64,000 nt of DNA from an uncultured Aquimonas sp. (GCF_937888285.1 NZ_CALART010000020.1:28039-92038), one strand, 5' to 3'; positions 7,272 to 15,663 are shown, counted from the first letter of the stretch. Notes: a model not told the origin generated them from the sequence alone. Made by a program: numbers and translations.

Positions 7272-10247
7272 TCAGAACTTGTAGGTGAAGCCGGCGTACA
7301 TGTAGCGACCCACGTTGTCGTAGTACGCGGTGCCCAGATCCGAGCCGAAGTAGTTCAGCGGCGGATCCTTGTCGAACACGTTGTCTGCACCCACGTAGGC
7401 CGACAGGCCGGACTCGCCGAAGGCGTAGCTCAGCTGCAGGTTGTGGTAGACCCAGCTGCCATTCTTGATGGGGCTGGTCTGGCCCGGGTTGCTGTTGTAG
7501 CTGTCCGGACGCACGCGCAGGTTGCCGTCGACGTAGTTCATGTCCCACGACGCCGACCAGTTGCCATGGGCGTACTTGGTCTGGAAGTTGGCGCGCCAGC
7601 GCGGGTTGGTGACGAAGGTGACGTACTCGATGTACTCGGTCGGGAAGTCCTGGAAGGCCCACTCGCGCGACTGGATCATGCGGGTACCGACGAAGCGCAG
7701 GCTGGTGTCGCCACCCAGCAGGGCGAAGCGGTAGTCCATTTCCAGGTCGACGCCGGTGCGGCGCGACTTCGCCAGGTTCTCGTTGATCGCCACCCAGTTG
7801 GTGATGCTGTACTCGGGGAACTGGCGACCCTGCGCGTCGGTGAAGCCGCCGACCGGCGCACGCGTGATGGCCTGGCAGAACACGTTGTTCTGCACGCCGC
7901 CCGGGGAGTCGGCGCAGCGGGTGGCGTTGATCTGCGCGGTCACCGCGCCGATCGCGTCATCCAGGGTCACGCGCCAGTAGTCGACCGACATGCCGAAGCC
8001 TTCGAAGAACTCGGGCTGCCAGACGAAGCCGATGGAGATCGTCTCGGCTTCTTCCGGCTTCAGGTTCGGGTTGCCGCCGCTGACGCCCGGACGGTTGGCC
8101 GAGTAGGTGTCGACCCAGCCCACCGGCACGCCCAGCGCGGTGCAGTTGGCCTGGCGCAGGGCCTGGTTAGCCGCAGTGGCCGGACGGTTGGGGTTGGTGC
8201 TCTGGTAGTTGCAGGGGTCGTTGATGGTGGCGAAGTTCTGCGACTGCGGGTTGAACAGCTCGCCGATGCTGGGCACGCGCACGGCCTGGGCCGTGGTGGT
8301 GCGCATGCGCAGCGTGCTGAAGATCTGCCAGTCGATGCCGACGTTCCAGGTGTTGGTCGAGCCCGCGGTGTTGTAGTCCGAGTAGCGGGCGGCGAGATCG
8401 ATCGCGAGGCGCTCGACGCCGGGCAGGTCGGCCAGCACGGGAATGCTGGTTTCCGCGAACACTTCTTCCACGTCGTAGCTGCCGCCACGGCTGGGAATCG
8501 CGTTCAGGAAGGTCAGGCCGAGCGCCGCCAGCGGATCGGTGTTCTCGCGGCTCTGCTCCTTGCGGTACTCGACACCGCCGGCGATACCGACGCTGCCCGC
8601 GGGCAGATCGAACAGGGCGCTGTTGGCCACCGAGGCCGACAGCACGGTCTGCTTGAGCTTGGAGGTGTTCAGCGAATTGGTGTTGAACCAGGCTGCCGCC
8701 GCGGGGTTGACCGCACCGTCGCCGAACACGCTGAAGGGCACGCAGCCGTTGCGCGCGAAGCTCGAGTAGACCGTGTTGGTGTGCGGGTTGATCGCGGTCG
8801 GGTCGATGCTGGTGCGGCAGACCAGGGCGCCGGTGGAGTCACGCACCACGTCCATGCCCGCGTGCCAACGCTCGTTGATGCGGTTGTTGACGTTCAGGCG
8901 ATCGATGCTCGACTGACCGTAGGTCACCGAGGTGTCGTAACTCCAGCCGTCGCCGAAGAAGCCTTCGACGCCCACCACGAAACGCGCCATCTGACGGGTG
9001 ACATCCTCGCCGCGGCGGCCGGCGTCGACGTTGAAGCGGCTGATCTGCAGCTGGGTCAGGTTGTTCGCATCCATCAGCGCGCCCAGCGCCGGCGTCACGA
9101 AGGCGTTGTTGCGCAGGATGCGGATCGGCTGGTCGAAGGAAGGCTGGCCGAAGAACTGGGACTGGGTGCGGCTGTACTTGCCTTCGAAGATCAGGCGATG
9201 GTCTTCGCTCATGTCGAAGTTCATCAGCGTGTTGACGCTGAGGCGGTCGAAGGCCGGCTGCAGGTCAGCCACGCCGTTCAGGTCGACGAAGTCGCAGTCC
9301 ACGCAGGAGGTCGCGCTGATCACGCGGCCGTCATAGCGCTGGCGGCGGAAGCTGCCGTCCGGGTTGAAGGTGTAGCGGTTGGTCGGATTCGCCGGGTTGA
9401 ATGCGCCGATGGTGAAGGTGCCGGCAGTCGAGATCGAGTGGTTGCCGCCCGGACGGGCCGGCACGTTCTGCGGGTTGGACTCGCTGGGCGGACGCGAGGG
9501 GTCGAAGTTCGGGTTGGGCACGCTGACCCAGAACTCGCGACCAATCTCACGATTGCCGCGGCCGAAGCGGTCCTGCTTGCTGTACTCGATCGAGACCACC
9601 GCATTGCCGCGGCCCTCGCCGAAGTTGGCGCCGGCGGTGAAGCTGCCGAACGAACGCGAGAAATCGCCCTCGCTGGCTTCGCCGGTCTGGGCGCGCACTT
9701 CGTAGCCTTCGAACGAGCGCTTCAGGATGAAGTTGACGACACCGGCGATGGCGTCGGCGCCGTACACAGCCGAAGCGCCACCGGTGATGATTTCAACACG
9801 CTCGATCAGCTCGACCGGAATCGTGTTGGTGTCGACGGCGGTGGAGCCCGGCGAACCGCCCACGTGGCGACGGCCGTTGACCAGCACCAGGGTGCGCGCA
9901 GTGCCCATGCCGCGCAGATCGAGCAGGCCGAGGCCGGCGGTACCGATGAAGCGGGTGGAGTTGCCGAGCGTGTAGTTGGGCGCCAGCTGCGGCAGGCGGG
10001 TCATCAGGTCACCGATGGTGACGGCGCCGGTCGCGCGGATTTCTTCCGAGCTCAGCGAGGTGACCGGCGAGGGCGTGATGAAACCTTCACGGGCGATACG
10101 CGAACCGGTGACGGTGATCTGGTCCAGAACCTTCTCTTCGTCACCGCTGTTGCGGTTCTGGGCGGACGCAACGCCGACACCGGCCAGCATGGCGCTGGTG
10201 ACGGCGGTGGCGAGCAGGCTGCGGCGGGCTGTGCTGTTGACGTACAT
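7272..10247 (-). CDS. TonB-dependent receptor (large, no regulatory domain)
   Basis: This is a second outer-membrane receptor, of 991 residues. The ATG at 10247 was chosen because AAGGGGAAG lies just before it and it begins a good signal peptide ending GVASAQ; a longer frame from 10286 adds 13 residues without merit. The plug domain (about 40-165) has DQITVTGSRI, LVLVNGRRHVGG and GGASAVYGADAIAGVVNFILK-like features. The barrel contains NPQ/NPN-rich loops and ends in YAGFTYKF with the terminal Phe needed for BAM insertion. Such receptors without a carboxypeptidase-like domain are numerous in Xanthomonadales, with mostly unknown ligands. A CRP-like site sits 112 bp upstream of the start. Confidence 0.9.
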   Translation of the reverse strand: MYVNSTARRSLLATAVTSAMLAGVGVASAQNRNSGDEEKVLDQITVTGSRIAREGFITPSPVTSLSSEEIRATGAVTIGDLMTRLPQLAPNYTLGNSTRFIGTAGLGLLDLRGMGTARTLVLVNGRRHVGGSPGSTAVDTNTIPVELIERVEIITGGASAVYGADAIAGVVNFILKRSFEGYEVRAQTGEASEGDFSRSFGSFTAGANFGEGRGNAVVSIEYSKQDRFGRGNREIGREFWVSVPNPNFDPSRPPSESNPQNVPARPGGNHSISTAGTFTIGAFNPANPTNRYTFNPDGSFRRQRYDGRVISATSCVDCDFVDLNGVADLQPAFDRLSVNTLMNFDMSEDHRLIFEGKYSRTQSQFFGQPSFDQPIRILRNNAFVTPALGALMDANNLTQLQISRFNVDAGRRGEDVTRQMARFVVGVEGFFGDGWSYDTSVTYGQSSIDRLNVNNRINERWHAGMDVVRDSTGALVCRTSIDPTAINPHTNTVYSSFARNGCVPFSVFGDGAVNPAAAAWFNTNSLNTSKLKQTVLSASVANSALFDLPAGSVGIAGGVEYRKEQSRENTDPLAALGLTFLNAIPSRGGSYDVEEVFAETSIPVLADLPGVERLAIDLAARYSDYNTAGSTNTWNVGIDWQIFSTLRMRTTTAQAVRVPSIGELFNPQSQNFATINDPCNYQSTNPNRPATAANQALRQANCTALGVPVGWVDTYSANRPGVSGGNPNLKPEEAETISIGFVWQPEFFEGFGMSVDYWRVTLDDAIGAVTAQINATRCADSPGGVQNNVFCQAITRAPVGGFTDAQGRQFPEYSITNWVAINENLAKSRRTGVDLEMDYRFALLGGDTSLRFVGTRMIQSREWAFQDFPTEYIEYVTFVTNPRWRANFQTKYAHGNWSASWDMNYVDGNLRVRPDSYNSNPGQTSPIKNGSWVYHNLQLSYAFGESGLSAYVGADNVFDKDPPLNYFGSDLGTAYYDNVGRYMYAGFTYKF

Positions 10248-10358
10248 GGGCTTCCCCTTGGGTTTCGTGTAAGCGTCGCTGTGCAAGCGAGCCCGGGGAG
10301 TTTAACGGAACCGCAACAATGACTCCCTGCCAATAGTCACTGCCGGGCCGCCACCCAG

Positions 10359-10374
10359 AGTGATTTACGTCACA
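10359..10374 (-). promoter_or_regulatory. CRP/Clp-type site upstream of TonB receptor
   Basis: On the minus strand the sequence TGTGA-CGTAAA-TCACT matches 9 of the 10 conserved bases of the CRP-family consensus TGTGA-N6-TCACA. It lies in the 384-bp leader of the receptor gene, at a distance suited to activation of a promoter near 10330-10340. In Xanthomonadales the CRP homologue is Clp, which has the same half-sites. Confidence 0.55.
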
Positions 10375-10631
10375 CTTTTGTCTTCCGGCGCAGCGCCATG
10401 AAGTCACCGACGGGGCGACAAGGTCGTGTCGACGCTCGCTTGCGGTGCACTGACGTCCGTGATGGAAGCATCGCGCAACGAGCCGATGCCCGTTGCCAGA
10501 GCGAGGGCGCGCAGACGTACCCCACACAGCCGCACGCAGCCTTGCGACGTCAAAGCGTGCTCAAGCCTGGGAAGTGTGGACGCCTGTAGTTGCCCGGCGT
10601 ACCCGTCGCTCGACGCGGAGCTCAGAGGCTC
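10375..10631. other. Non-coding interval upstream of TonB receptor
   Basis: Together with 10248-10358 this makes a 384-bp stretch without a convincing gene. Apart from the CRP-like site at 10359-10374 nothing clear was found. The short open frames here have no ribosome site and no recognisable product. Confidence 0.5.
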
Positions 10632-11294
10632 TCAGGCCACCGGCGCATCCGGCTGGCGCTCCGGCGCCGCCTGCTGGAAGGCCGGCAGGGCGAGGCAGTG
10701 GCTTTCGATGCGCAGCAGGGTCGGATAGGGCGTCAGATCCATCTGCAGCCGCCGCGCGTTGTACAGCTGCGGCACCAGGCAGCAGTCGGCGATGCTGGGC
10801 ATCTCGCCCTCGCAGTACTCGCCGGTCGAAGGGTTGTCGAACACCAGGGCCTCAAAGGCAGCCAAGCCTTCGGCGATCCAGTGGCGGGACCAGGCCTCGC
10901 GCCGCGCTTGATCGACATCGAGTTCGCGCTCCAGGTACTGCTGCACGCGCAGGTTGGCCAGCGGATGCACGTCGCAGGCGATCAGTTGGGCCAGCGCGCG
11001 CACGCGCGCACGGTCACGCGCCATGGCGGGCAGCAGGGGCACCGCAGGGAAGCTTTCGTCCAGGTATTCGATGATCGCCAGCGACTGCCGGATCGCACGC
11101 TCGCCGTCGAGCAGGACCGGCACCAGCGCCTGCGGATTGATCTCGCGGAACTCGGGCGCGCGCTGTTCACCGCCGTTGTTCAGCAGGTGGACCGGCTTCT
11201 GCGCATAGGCCAGGCCCTTAAGGTGCAGGGCGATGCGGACGCGATAGGCGGCGCTGGAGCGCCAGTAGCTGTACAGGCTCAGCATCTCGCTCAT
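10632..11294 (-). CDS. maiA: Maleylacetoacetate isomerase (zeta-class GST)
   Basis: The enzyme isomerises 4-maleylacetoacetate to 4-fumarylacetoacetate using glutathione, the penultimate step of the homogentisate route. The 220-residue protein starts with the zeta-class signature SLYSYWRSSAAYRVRIAL, holding the Ser-Ser catalytic pair near residues 12-13. It has the thioredoxin-fold cis-Pro region NPQALVPVL and the glutathione-contact segment RQSLAIIEYLDE. The ATG at 11294 (MSEMLSL) was preferred over an upstream frame. It is the last gene of hppD-hmgA-fahA-maiA, after a 138-bp gap that holds a CRP-like palindrome, so it may also have a promoter of its own. Confidence 0.92.
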   Translation of the reverse strand: MSEMLSLYSYWRSSAAYRVRIALHLKGLAYAQKPVHLLNNGGEQRAPEFREINPQALVPVLLDGERAIRQSLAIIEYLDESFPAVPLLPAMARDRARVRALAQLIACDVHPLANLRVQQYLERELDVDQARREAWSRHWIAEGLAAFEALVFDNPSTGEYCEGEMPSIADCCLVPQLYNARRLQMDLTPYPTLLRIESHCLALPAFQQAAPERQPDAPVA

Positions 11295-11314
11295 CGCGCC
11301 TCTCCCTGATCCGA

Positions 11315-11330
11315 TGTGATCGATGTCACG
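11315..11330 (-). promoter_or_regulatory. CRP/Clp-like palindrome before maiA
   Basis: TGTGA-TCGATG-TCACG matches 9 of 10 conserved bases of the CRP-family consensus. It sits 20-36 bp upstream of the maiA start, within the fahA-maiA gap. A promoter around it is not obvious, so a chance match is possible. Confidence 0.35.
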
Positions 11331-11432
11331 GAAATCTACGCGCCTCGGCACGGGCGAATCAACACACCACCTCTTGCGCGGCCACCGCCGGCAGGGAGTG
11401 CGCGGCGGCGGCCGTGTCGCAGGCGCGGGCGC

Positions 11433-12425
11433 TCAGCCCTGCTGCATGACCTGGTCGATGGCACCGAAGATCGAGCGTCCGTCGCGGTCGAGCATCTCGA
11501 TGCGCACGCGGTCGCCAAACTTCATGAAGGGCGTACTGGGCTTGCCGTCGCGGATGATCTCCAGCATGCGCTTCTCGGCCAGGCACGAGGCACCCTTGCC
11601 CTCGTCCTCGTTGGCCACGGTGCCCGAGCCGACGAGGCTGCCGGCCACCAGCGGGCGGGTCTTGGCGGCATGCGCGATCAGCTGGGCGAAGCTGAACTGC
11701 ATGTCGACGCCGGCTTCGGGCGCGCCGAACCACTCGCCGTTGATGTGGCTGAGCAGCGGCAGGTGGACCTTGCTGTCCCGCCAGGCCTCGCCCAGTTCGT
11801 CCGGAGTGACGAACACCGGCGACAAGGTCGAGCGCGGCTTCGACTGCAGGAAGCCGAAGCCCTTGGCCAGTTCATCCGGAATCAGGTTGCGCAAGGAAAC
11901 GTCGTTGATCAGCCCGACCAGCTGGATGTGGCCGGCCGCGGCCTCGGCCGACACGCCCATCGGCACGTCGTCGGTGACCACCACCACCTCGGCCTCGAGG
12001 TCGATGCCGAAGGCCTCATCCGGCACGCGCACCGGGTCGTTCGGGCCGTAGAAGCCGGCGCCGACCGCGTGGTACATCAGCGGATCGACGTAGAAGCTCT
12101 CGGGCACGGTGGCGCCGCGCGCGCGGCGCACGCGCTCGACGTGCGGCAGGTAGGCCGAGCCATCGACGAACTCATAGGCGCGCGGCAGCGGCGCCGCCAG
12201 CGCGGCGGTGTCGAAGGCGAACACGGCCTGGCCTTCGACGCTGTCGGCGCCGGACTGCAGCTGCTCGTACACGGCGTTCAGGCGCGGCGCGGTCACGCTC
12301 CAGTCCTCCAGCGCGCGCTGCAGGGTCGACGCGATCTGCGGCACGCGCACCGCACGGCTCAGCTCGCGGTTGACGACGATGAGGCTGCCGTCGCGGCCGC
12401 CTTCCTTGAGGCTTGCAAGTTTCAT
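11433..12425 (-). CDS. fahA: Fumarylacetoacetate hydrolase
   Basis: This metal-dependent hydrolase cleaves 4-fumarylacetoacetate to fumarate and acetoacetate, the last step of tyrosine breakdown. The 330-residue bacterial FAH-family protein carries the metal-binding acidic cluster GIDLEAEVVVVTDDVP, the substrate-pocket segment LINDVSLRNLIPDELAKGFGF, and LVAGSLVGSGTVAN near the C-terminus. The start at 12425 (MKLASLKEG) is typical of the family. It lies 46 bp downstream of hmgA, consistent with one operon. Confidence 0.93.
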   Translation of the reverse strand: MKLASLKEGGRDGSLIVVNRELSRAVRVPQIASTLQRALEDWSVTAPRLNAVYEQLQSGADSVEGQAVFAFDTAALAAPLPRAYEFVDGSAYLPHVERVRRARGATVPESFYVDPLMYHAVGAGFYGPNDPVRVPDEAFGIDLEAEVVVVTDDVPMGVSAEAAAGHIQLVGLINDVSLRNLIPDELAKGFGFLQSKPRSTLSPVFVTPDELGEAWRDSKVHLPLLSHINGEWFGAPEAGVDMQFSFAQLIAHAAKTRPLVAGSLVGSGTVANEDEGKGASCLAEKRMLEIIRDGKPSTPFMKFGDRVRIEMLDRDGRSIFGAIDQVMQQG

Positions 12426-12471
12426 TGCGTGTCCTTGGTGCTTGGCGGCCGGAATCCGCAGGCCGTAGGGA

Positions 12472-13770
12472 TCAGGGCTTGGCAGGGTCGAAGTTCGCGG
12501 TGAGGCCGGCCCAGCAGTCGGGGTAGTCACGCTGGCGATGCGCCGCCTCGACCGCCTGCTTGGTCGGCCGGATCACCCGCGGTGCCTCGAACATGAAGGC
12601 CATGGTATCGGTGATCACATCGGGCTTGGACAGGTCGGCCTTCGAGGCCTTCTCGAAGGTAGCCGCATCGGGGCCGTGGCCGGTCATGCAGTTGTGCAGG
12701 GAGGCCCCGCCCGGCACGAAGCCCTCGACCTTGGCGTCGTAGGCGCCGTGCACCAGGCCCATGAATTCGCTGGCGACGTTGCGATGGAACCAGGGCGGAC
12801 GGAAGGTGTCCTGCGCCACCAGCCAGCGCGGCGGGAAGATCACGAAGTCGAGGTTGCTCACGCCTTCCGCCTCGCCCGGCGAATGCAGCACGAGAAAGAT
12901 CGACGGGTCCGGATGGTCGTAGCTGATCGAGCCGATGGTGTTGAAGCGGCGCAGGTCGTAGCGGTAGGGCGCGTAGTTGCCGTGCCAGGCAACCACGTCC
13001 AGCGGGCTGTGGCCGATCGGCGCCCGCCACAGCTGGCCCTGGAACTTGGCGATCAGCTCGAAGCTGCCCTCGCGCTGCTCATAGCGCGCCACCGGCGTTT
13101 CGAAATCGCGTGGGTTGGCCAGGCCGTTGCTGCCGATCACGCCGAGGTCCGGAAGTTTCAGCAGGGCGCCGAAGTTCTCGCAGACATAGCCCCGTGCTTC
13201 GCCATCGGGAAGGCTGAGCGTGAAGCGCACCCCGCGCGGCAGCACCGCGATCTGCTGCGGCTCGACGTCGACCCGGCCGAGCTCGGTGTCGATGCACAGC
13301 CGACCCAGCTGCGGAACGACCAGCAGCTCGCTGTCGGCGCTGTAGAAGTAGCGGTCGACCATGTCGCGGTTGGCGGCGTACAGGTGCACGGCCATGCCTG
13401 AAGCATCCGGCCCACCGTTGCCGCCCATCGTGAACAGGCCATCGACGAAATCGGTGGGTTGCGTCGGCAGTGGCAGCGGGCTCCAGCGGTACTGCTCGGG
13501 GCTGGCCGCGATCGCGTCGAAGCGATTGTGGAAGCGCGGCTGCGCGTAGGGCTCGAAGCGGCCATGCAGGGCGGCCGGGCGGATGCGGTACATCCAGGTC
13601 CGCCGATTGGCGTGGCGCGGCGCGGTGAAAGCCGTGCCTGAGATCTGCTCGGCGTAGAGGCCGTAGGGACAGCGCTGCGGCGAGTTGCGGCCGACCGGCA
13701 GCGCCCCGGGCAGGGCTTCGGTGGCGAAGTCGTTGGCGAAGCCGGTGAGGTAGGGCGTGGCGGGCGTCAT
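12472..13770 (-). CDS. hmgA: Homogentisate 1,2-dioxygenase
   Basis: HmgA is an Fe(II) ring-cleavage enzyme that opens homogentisate to 4-maleylacetoacetate. It has 432 residues, the usual length. The cupin-fold signatures YLTGFANDFATEALPGALP (start), VAWHGNYAPYRYDL, PPRWLVAQDTFRPPWFHRN (with the iron-ligand His) and EFMGLVHGAYDAK are all intact. It sits between hppD and fahA in pathway order. A DUF559 element has inserted 31 bp upstream of its start, between it and hppD, so its transcription may depend on read-through from the hppD promoter. Confidence 0.96.
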   Translation of the reverse strand: MTPATPYLTGFANDFATEALPGALPVGRNSPQRCPYGLYAEQISGTAFTAPRHANRRTWMYRIRPAALHGRFEPYAQPRFHNRFDAIAASPEQYRWSPLPLPTQPTDFVDGLFTMGGNGGPDASGMAVHLYAANRDMVDRYFYSADSELLVVPQLGRLCIDTELGRVDVEPQQIAVLPRGVRFTLSLPDGEARGYVCENFGALLKLPDLGVIGSNGLANPRDFETPVARYEQREGSFELIAKFQGQLWRAPIGHSPLDVVAWHGNYAPYRYDLRRFNTIGSISYDHPDPSIFLVLHSPGEAEGVSNLDFVIFPPRWLVAQDTFRPPWFHRNVASEFMGLVHGAYDAKVEGFVPGGASLHNCMTGHGPDAATFEKASKADLSKPDVITDTMAFMFEAPRVIRPTKQAVEAAHRQRDYPDCWAGLTANFDPAKP

Positions 13771-13801
13771 GGCTGCGGTGTGCGGTCCTTTGGGGCTTGC
13801 G

Positions 13802-14218
13802 TCATGGCTGCGATTCTCGCGAGAGCCCCTCTCCCCGTGGGAGAGGGGTTGGGGAGAGCGTCCGGTCGTGCAGCGCGCTCCAGATCCGCGCCAGCACGTC
13901 TTCGGCTTGGGTCAGCACATCGTCGTTCCAGAAGCGCAGCAGCCGGAAGCCCGCGCGCTCAAGAAATCTGTTGCGTTCCGCGTCAATCTGCGGCGAATGC
14001 TGCGAGCCATCGAGTTCAACCACCAGCAACTGCGCCAAACAGACGAAGTCGACGACATAGGGCGGAAGCGGGTGCTGCCTGCGGAACTTGAAGCCGCCAA
14101 AGCGTCCGGCGCGCAGGTGGTACCAGAGCGCCTGTTCCGCATCGGTCATGGTCTGGCGCAGGCAACGGGCCTTGTCGAGTGTTTCGGTCGGCAGCGGTGG
14201 AATGATGCGTTCGGCCAT
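13802..14218 (-). CDS. DUF559 (Vsr-like) endonuclease-domain protein inside an inverted repeat
   Basis: The 138-residue product has the DUF559 core: AEQALWYHLR, FKFRRQHPLPPYVVDFVC, LVVELDGSQHS, and a C-terminal RLLRFWNDDVL. This fold relates to very-short-patch-repair and PD-(D/E)XK nucleases. The acidic residues of VDF and ELDG and the Glu of AEQ would form the metal site. No function is established for stand-alone family members. The ATG at 14218 lies two bases inside the right repeat arm, which supplies the purine-rich leader GGGGAGAGGG. The other arm is translated near the C-terminus (SPTPLPRGEGL). It interrupts the tyrosine catabolic genes and has no metabolic link to them. Confidence 0.78.
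   Translation of the reverse strand: MAERIIPPLPTETLDKARCLRQTMTDAEQALWYHLRAGRFGGFKFRRQHPLPPYVVDFVCLAQLLVVELDGSQHSPQIDAERNRFLERAGFRLLRFWNDDVLTQAEDVLARIWSALHDRTLSPTPLPRGEGLSRESQP
13823..13865 (+). repeat. Left arm of DUF559 inverted repeat
   Basis: This arm lies inside the DUF559 coding sequence and encodes SPTPLPRGEGL. It contains the 10-bp GC-rich hairpin with loop CGT and is the reverse complement of the right arm, with one mismatch at 13859. Confidence 0.9.
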
Positions 14219-14219
14219 A

Positions 14220-14262
14220 CCGGACCCTCTCCCCAACCCCTCTCCCACGGGGAGAGGGGCTC
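14220..14262 (-). repeat. Right arm of DUF559 inverted repeat
   Basis: This arm is directly upstream of the DUF559 ATG and provides the purine-rich leader in place of an ordinary Shine-Dalgarno region. It has the same internal hairpin as the left arm. Confidence 0.9.
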
Positions 14263-14395
14263 AAATCAAGAGCTGCACGTCGACGCACGCATCTGAAGGC
14301 CGCCAACGCAGCGAGGTTTCAAAAGAACCCGACTCGCACTTGGCACAGGAGCGCCCTTGCACTGCCGAATCCGGAGCAGCGAGCATCGCCCCACC

Positions 14396-14417
14396 AATCC
14401 CGAATCCCCAATCCCGG
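14396..14417 (-). repeat. Heptad G-tract repeat 3' of hppD
   Basis: In hppD sense it reads GGGATT-GGGGATTC-GGGATT and starts four bases after the hppD stop codon. With the next GGGG run it gives four G-tracts, a minimal quadruplex motif. Confidence 0.6.
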
Positions 14418-14420
14418 CTC

Positions 14421-15503
14421 TCAGAGAAACCCGCGCTTCATCTGATCCCGCTCGATGCTCTCGAACAGGGCCTGGAAGTTGCCCTCGCCGAAACCTTCGT
14501 TGCCCTTGCGCTGGATGATCTCGAAGAAGATCGGGCCGATCGCGTTCTGGGTGAAGATCTGCAGCAGCTTGCGCTGCTTGGTTTCCAGGTCGGCGTCGAT
14601 CAGGATCTTGTTCTTCGCCAGGCGCGGCACGTCTTCGCCGTGGTTCGGCACGCGCTGGTCGATGACATCGAAATAGGTGTCCGGCGTGTCGAGGAATTCG
14701 ACGCCGGCGCCGCGCATGGCCTCGACCGTTTCATAGATGTCGTCGGTGAAGCAGGCGATGTGCTGGATGCCCTCGCCGTGGTACTGGTCGAGGTATTCGT
14801 TGATCTGGCTCTTCGGATCCGACGACTCGTTGAGCGGAATGCGCACGACGCCGTCCGGCGCGGTCATGGCCTTGGACACCAGGCCGGTCTTGCTGCCCTT
14901 GATGTCGAAGTAGCGGATCTCGCGGAAATTGAACAGGCGCTCGTAGTAGTCCGACCACTTCTCCATGTTGCCGAAGTAGAGGTTGTGGGTCAGGTGATCG
15001 ATGAAGGTCAGCCCGAAGCCGGTCGGATGGACATCCGCGCCCTCGATGGCGACATAGTCGGCGGCATAGGCATCGCCCTCACTGGGCACGAGGTAGAGCA
15101 TGCAGTCACCGATGCCCTTGACCACCGGCGCCTCGATCGCGCGGCTCATCGGCTTGTGGGCGACCCGTTCGCCGCCGTTGGCGATCACTTGTCGCTCAAC
15201 TTCGGCCACCGGCTTCGTGAAGCGGATGCCGAAGCCGCAGGCGCTGGGGCCATGCTGGGCAGCGAAATCGGCGGCGAAGCTGTCCGGGTCCTCGTTGACC
15301 AGGAAGTTGACCCCGCCCTGCCGATAGACCGTAATCGCGCGGCTTCGGTGCTTCAGCACGGGCGCGAAACCCATCGTGCGGAACAGCGCGTGCAGATCGA
15401 CGCTGCCCGCCGGGGCGGCGAACTCGACGAACTCGAAGCCGTTGATCCCCATCGGGTTTTCAAAGGTTGTGACCTGCATGCCGAGGTTCGGCTGGGCGTT
15501 CAT
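14421..15503 (-). CDS. hppD: 4-hydroxyphenylpyruvate dioxygenase
   Basis: This Fe(II) enzyme turns 4-hydroxyphenylpyruvate into homogentisate, the entry step of the pathway encoded here. The 360-residue, two-barrel vicinal-oxygen-chelate protein has the iron ligands in DHLTHNL (first His), QHIACFTDDIY (second His) and FFEIIQRKG (Glu). GFGEGNFQALFESIERDQ forms the C-terminal lid. The ATG at 15503 follows GGAGGAGCC, a strong ribosome site. The promoter at 15622-15650 carries a palindrome likely bound by the divergent MarR regulator. Confidence 0.96.
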   Translation of the reverse strand: MNAQPNLGMQVTTFENPMGINGFEFVEFAAPAGSVDLHALFRTMGFAPVLKHRSRAITVYRQGGVNFLVNEDPDSFAADFAAQHGPSACGFGIRFTKPVAEVERQVIANGGERVAHKPMSRAIEAPVVKGIGDCMLYLVPSEGDAYAADYVAIEGADVHPTGFGLTFIDHLTHNLYFGNMEKWSDYYERLFNFREIRYFDIKGSKTGLVSKAMTAPDGVVRIPLNESSDPKSQINEYLDQYHGEGIQHIACFTDDIYETVEAMRGAGVEFLDTPDTYFDVIDQRVPNHGEDVPRLAKNKILIDADLETKQRKLLQIFTQNAIGPIFFEIIQRKGNEGFGEGNFQALFESIERDQMKRGFL

Positions 15504-15621
15504 GCTGGGCTCCTCCAGGGGCTGCGCGTGCGGCGTTCGCTCGCGGCGGTGGCAAGGGCTCGGTGTCGCCGCCTGGCGGGCACCGGAAGTCGCTCGCGGC
15601 TGGTCGCCGCGGGGTAGGCGT

Positions 15622-15650
15622 TTTATAGTTTCAGATGAAACCATTTGCAA
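15622..15650 (-). promoter_or_regulatory. hppD promoter with operator inside the spacer
   Basis: On the minus strand TTGCAA (15650-15645) is followed after 17 bp by TATAAA (15627-15622). The spacer holds a perfect palindrome GTTTCA-N2-TGAAAC (15628-15641). A protein bound there would block RNA polymerase. The marR start codon is 23 bp from the palindrome on the other side, so autoregulation is expected. Confidence 0.65.
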
Positions 15651-15663
15651 GGTGCAGTGCAGG

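Larger units (their letters stand above)
13823..14262 (-). mobile_element. Candidate mobile element: DUF559 gene with 43-bp terminal inverted repeats
   Basis: This 440-bp unit is bounded by inverted arms at 13823-13865 and 14220-14262 that match at 42 of 43 bases. Each arm contains a 10-bp hairpin CCCCTCTCCC-CGT-GGGAGAGGGG. The single gene inside encodes a nuclease-fold protein. No target-site duplication is evident. It resembles, in layout, a self-encoded repeat-mobilising unit of the RAYT/REP type, but with an unrelated protein. Mobility is inference. Confidence 0.5.

Noticed and set aside
7443..10322. 959-codon plus-strand open frame opposite the second TonB receptor
   Set aside because: Val/Ala/Arg/Gly-rich composition typical of an antisense shadow in high-GC DNA, no signal or domain.
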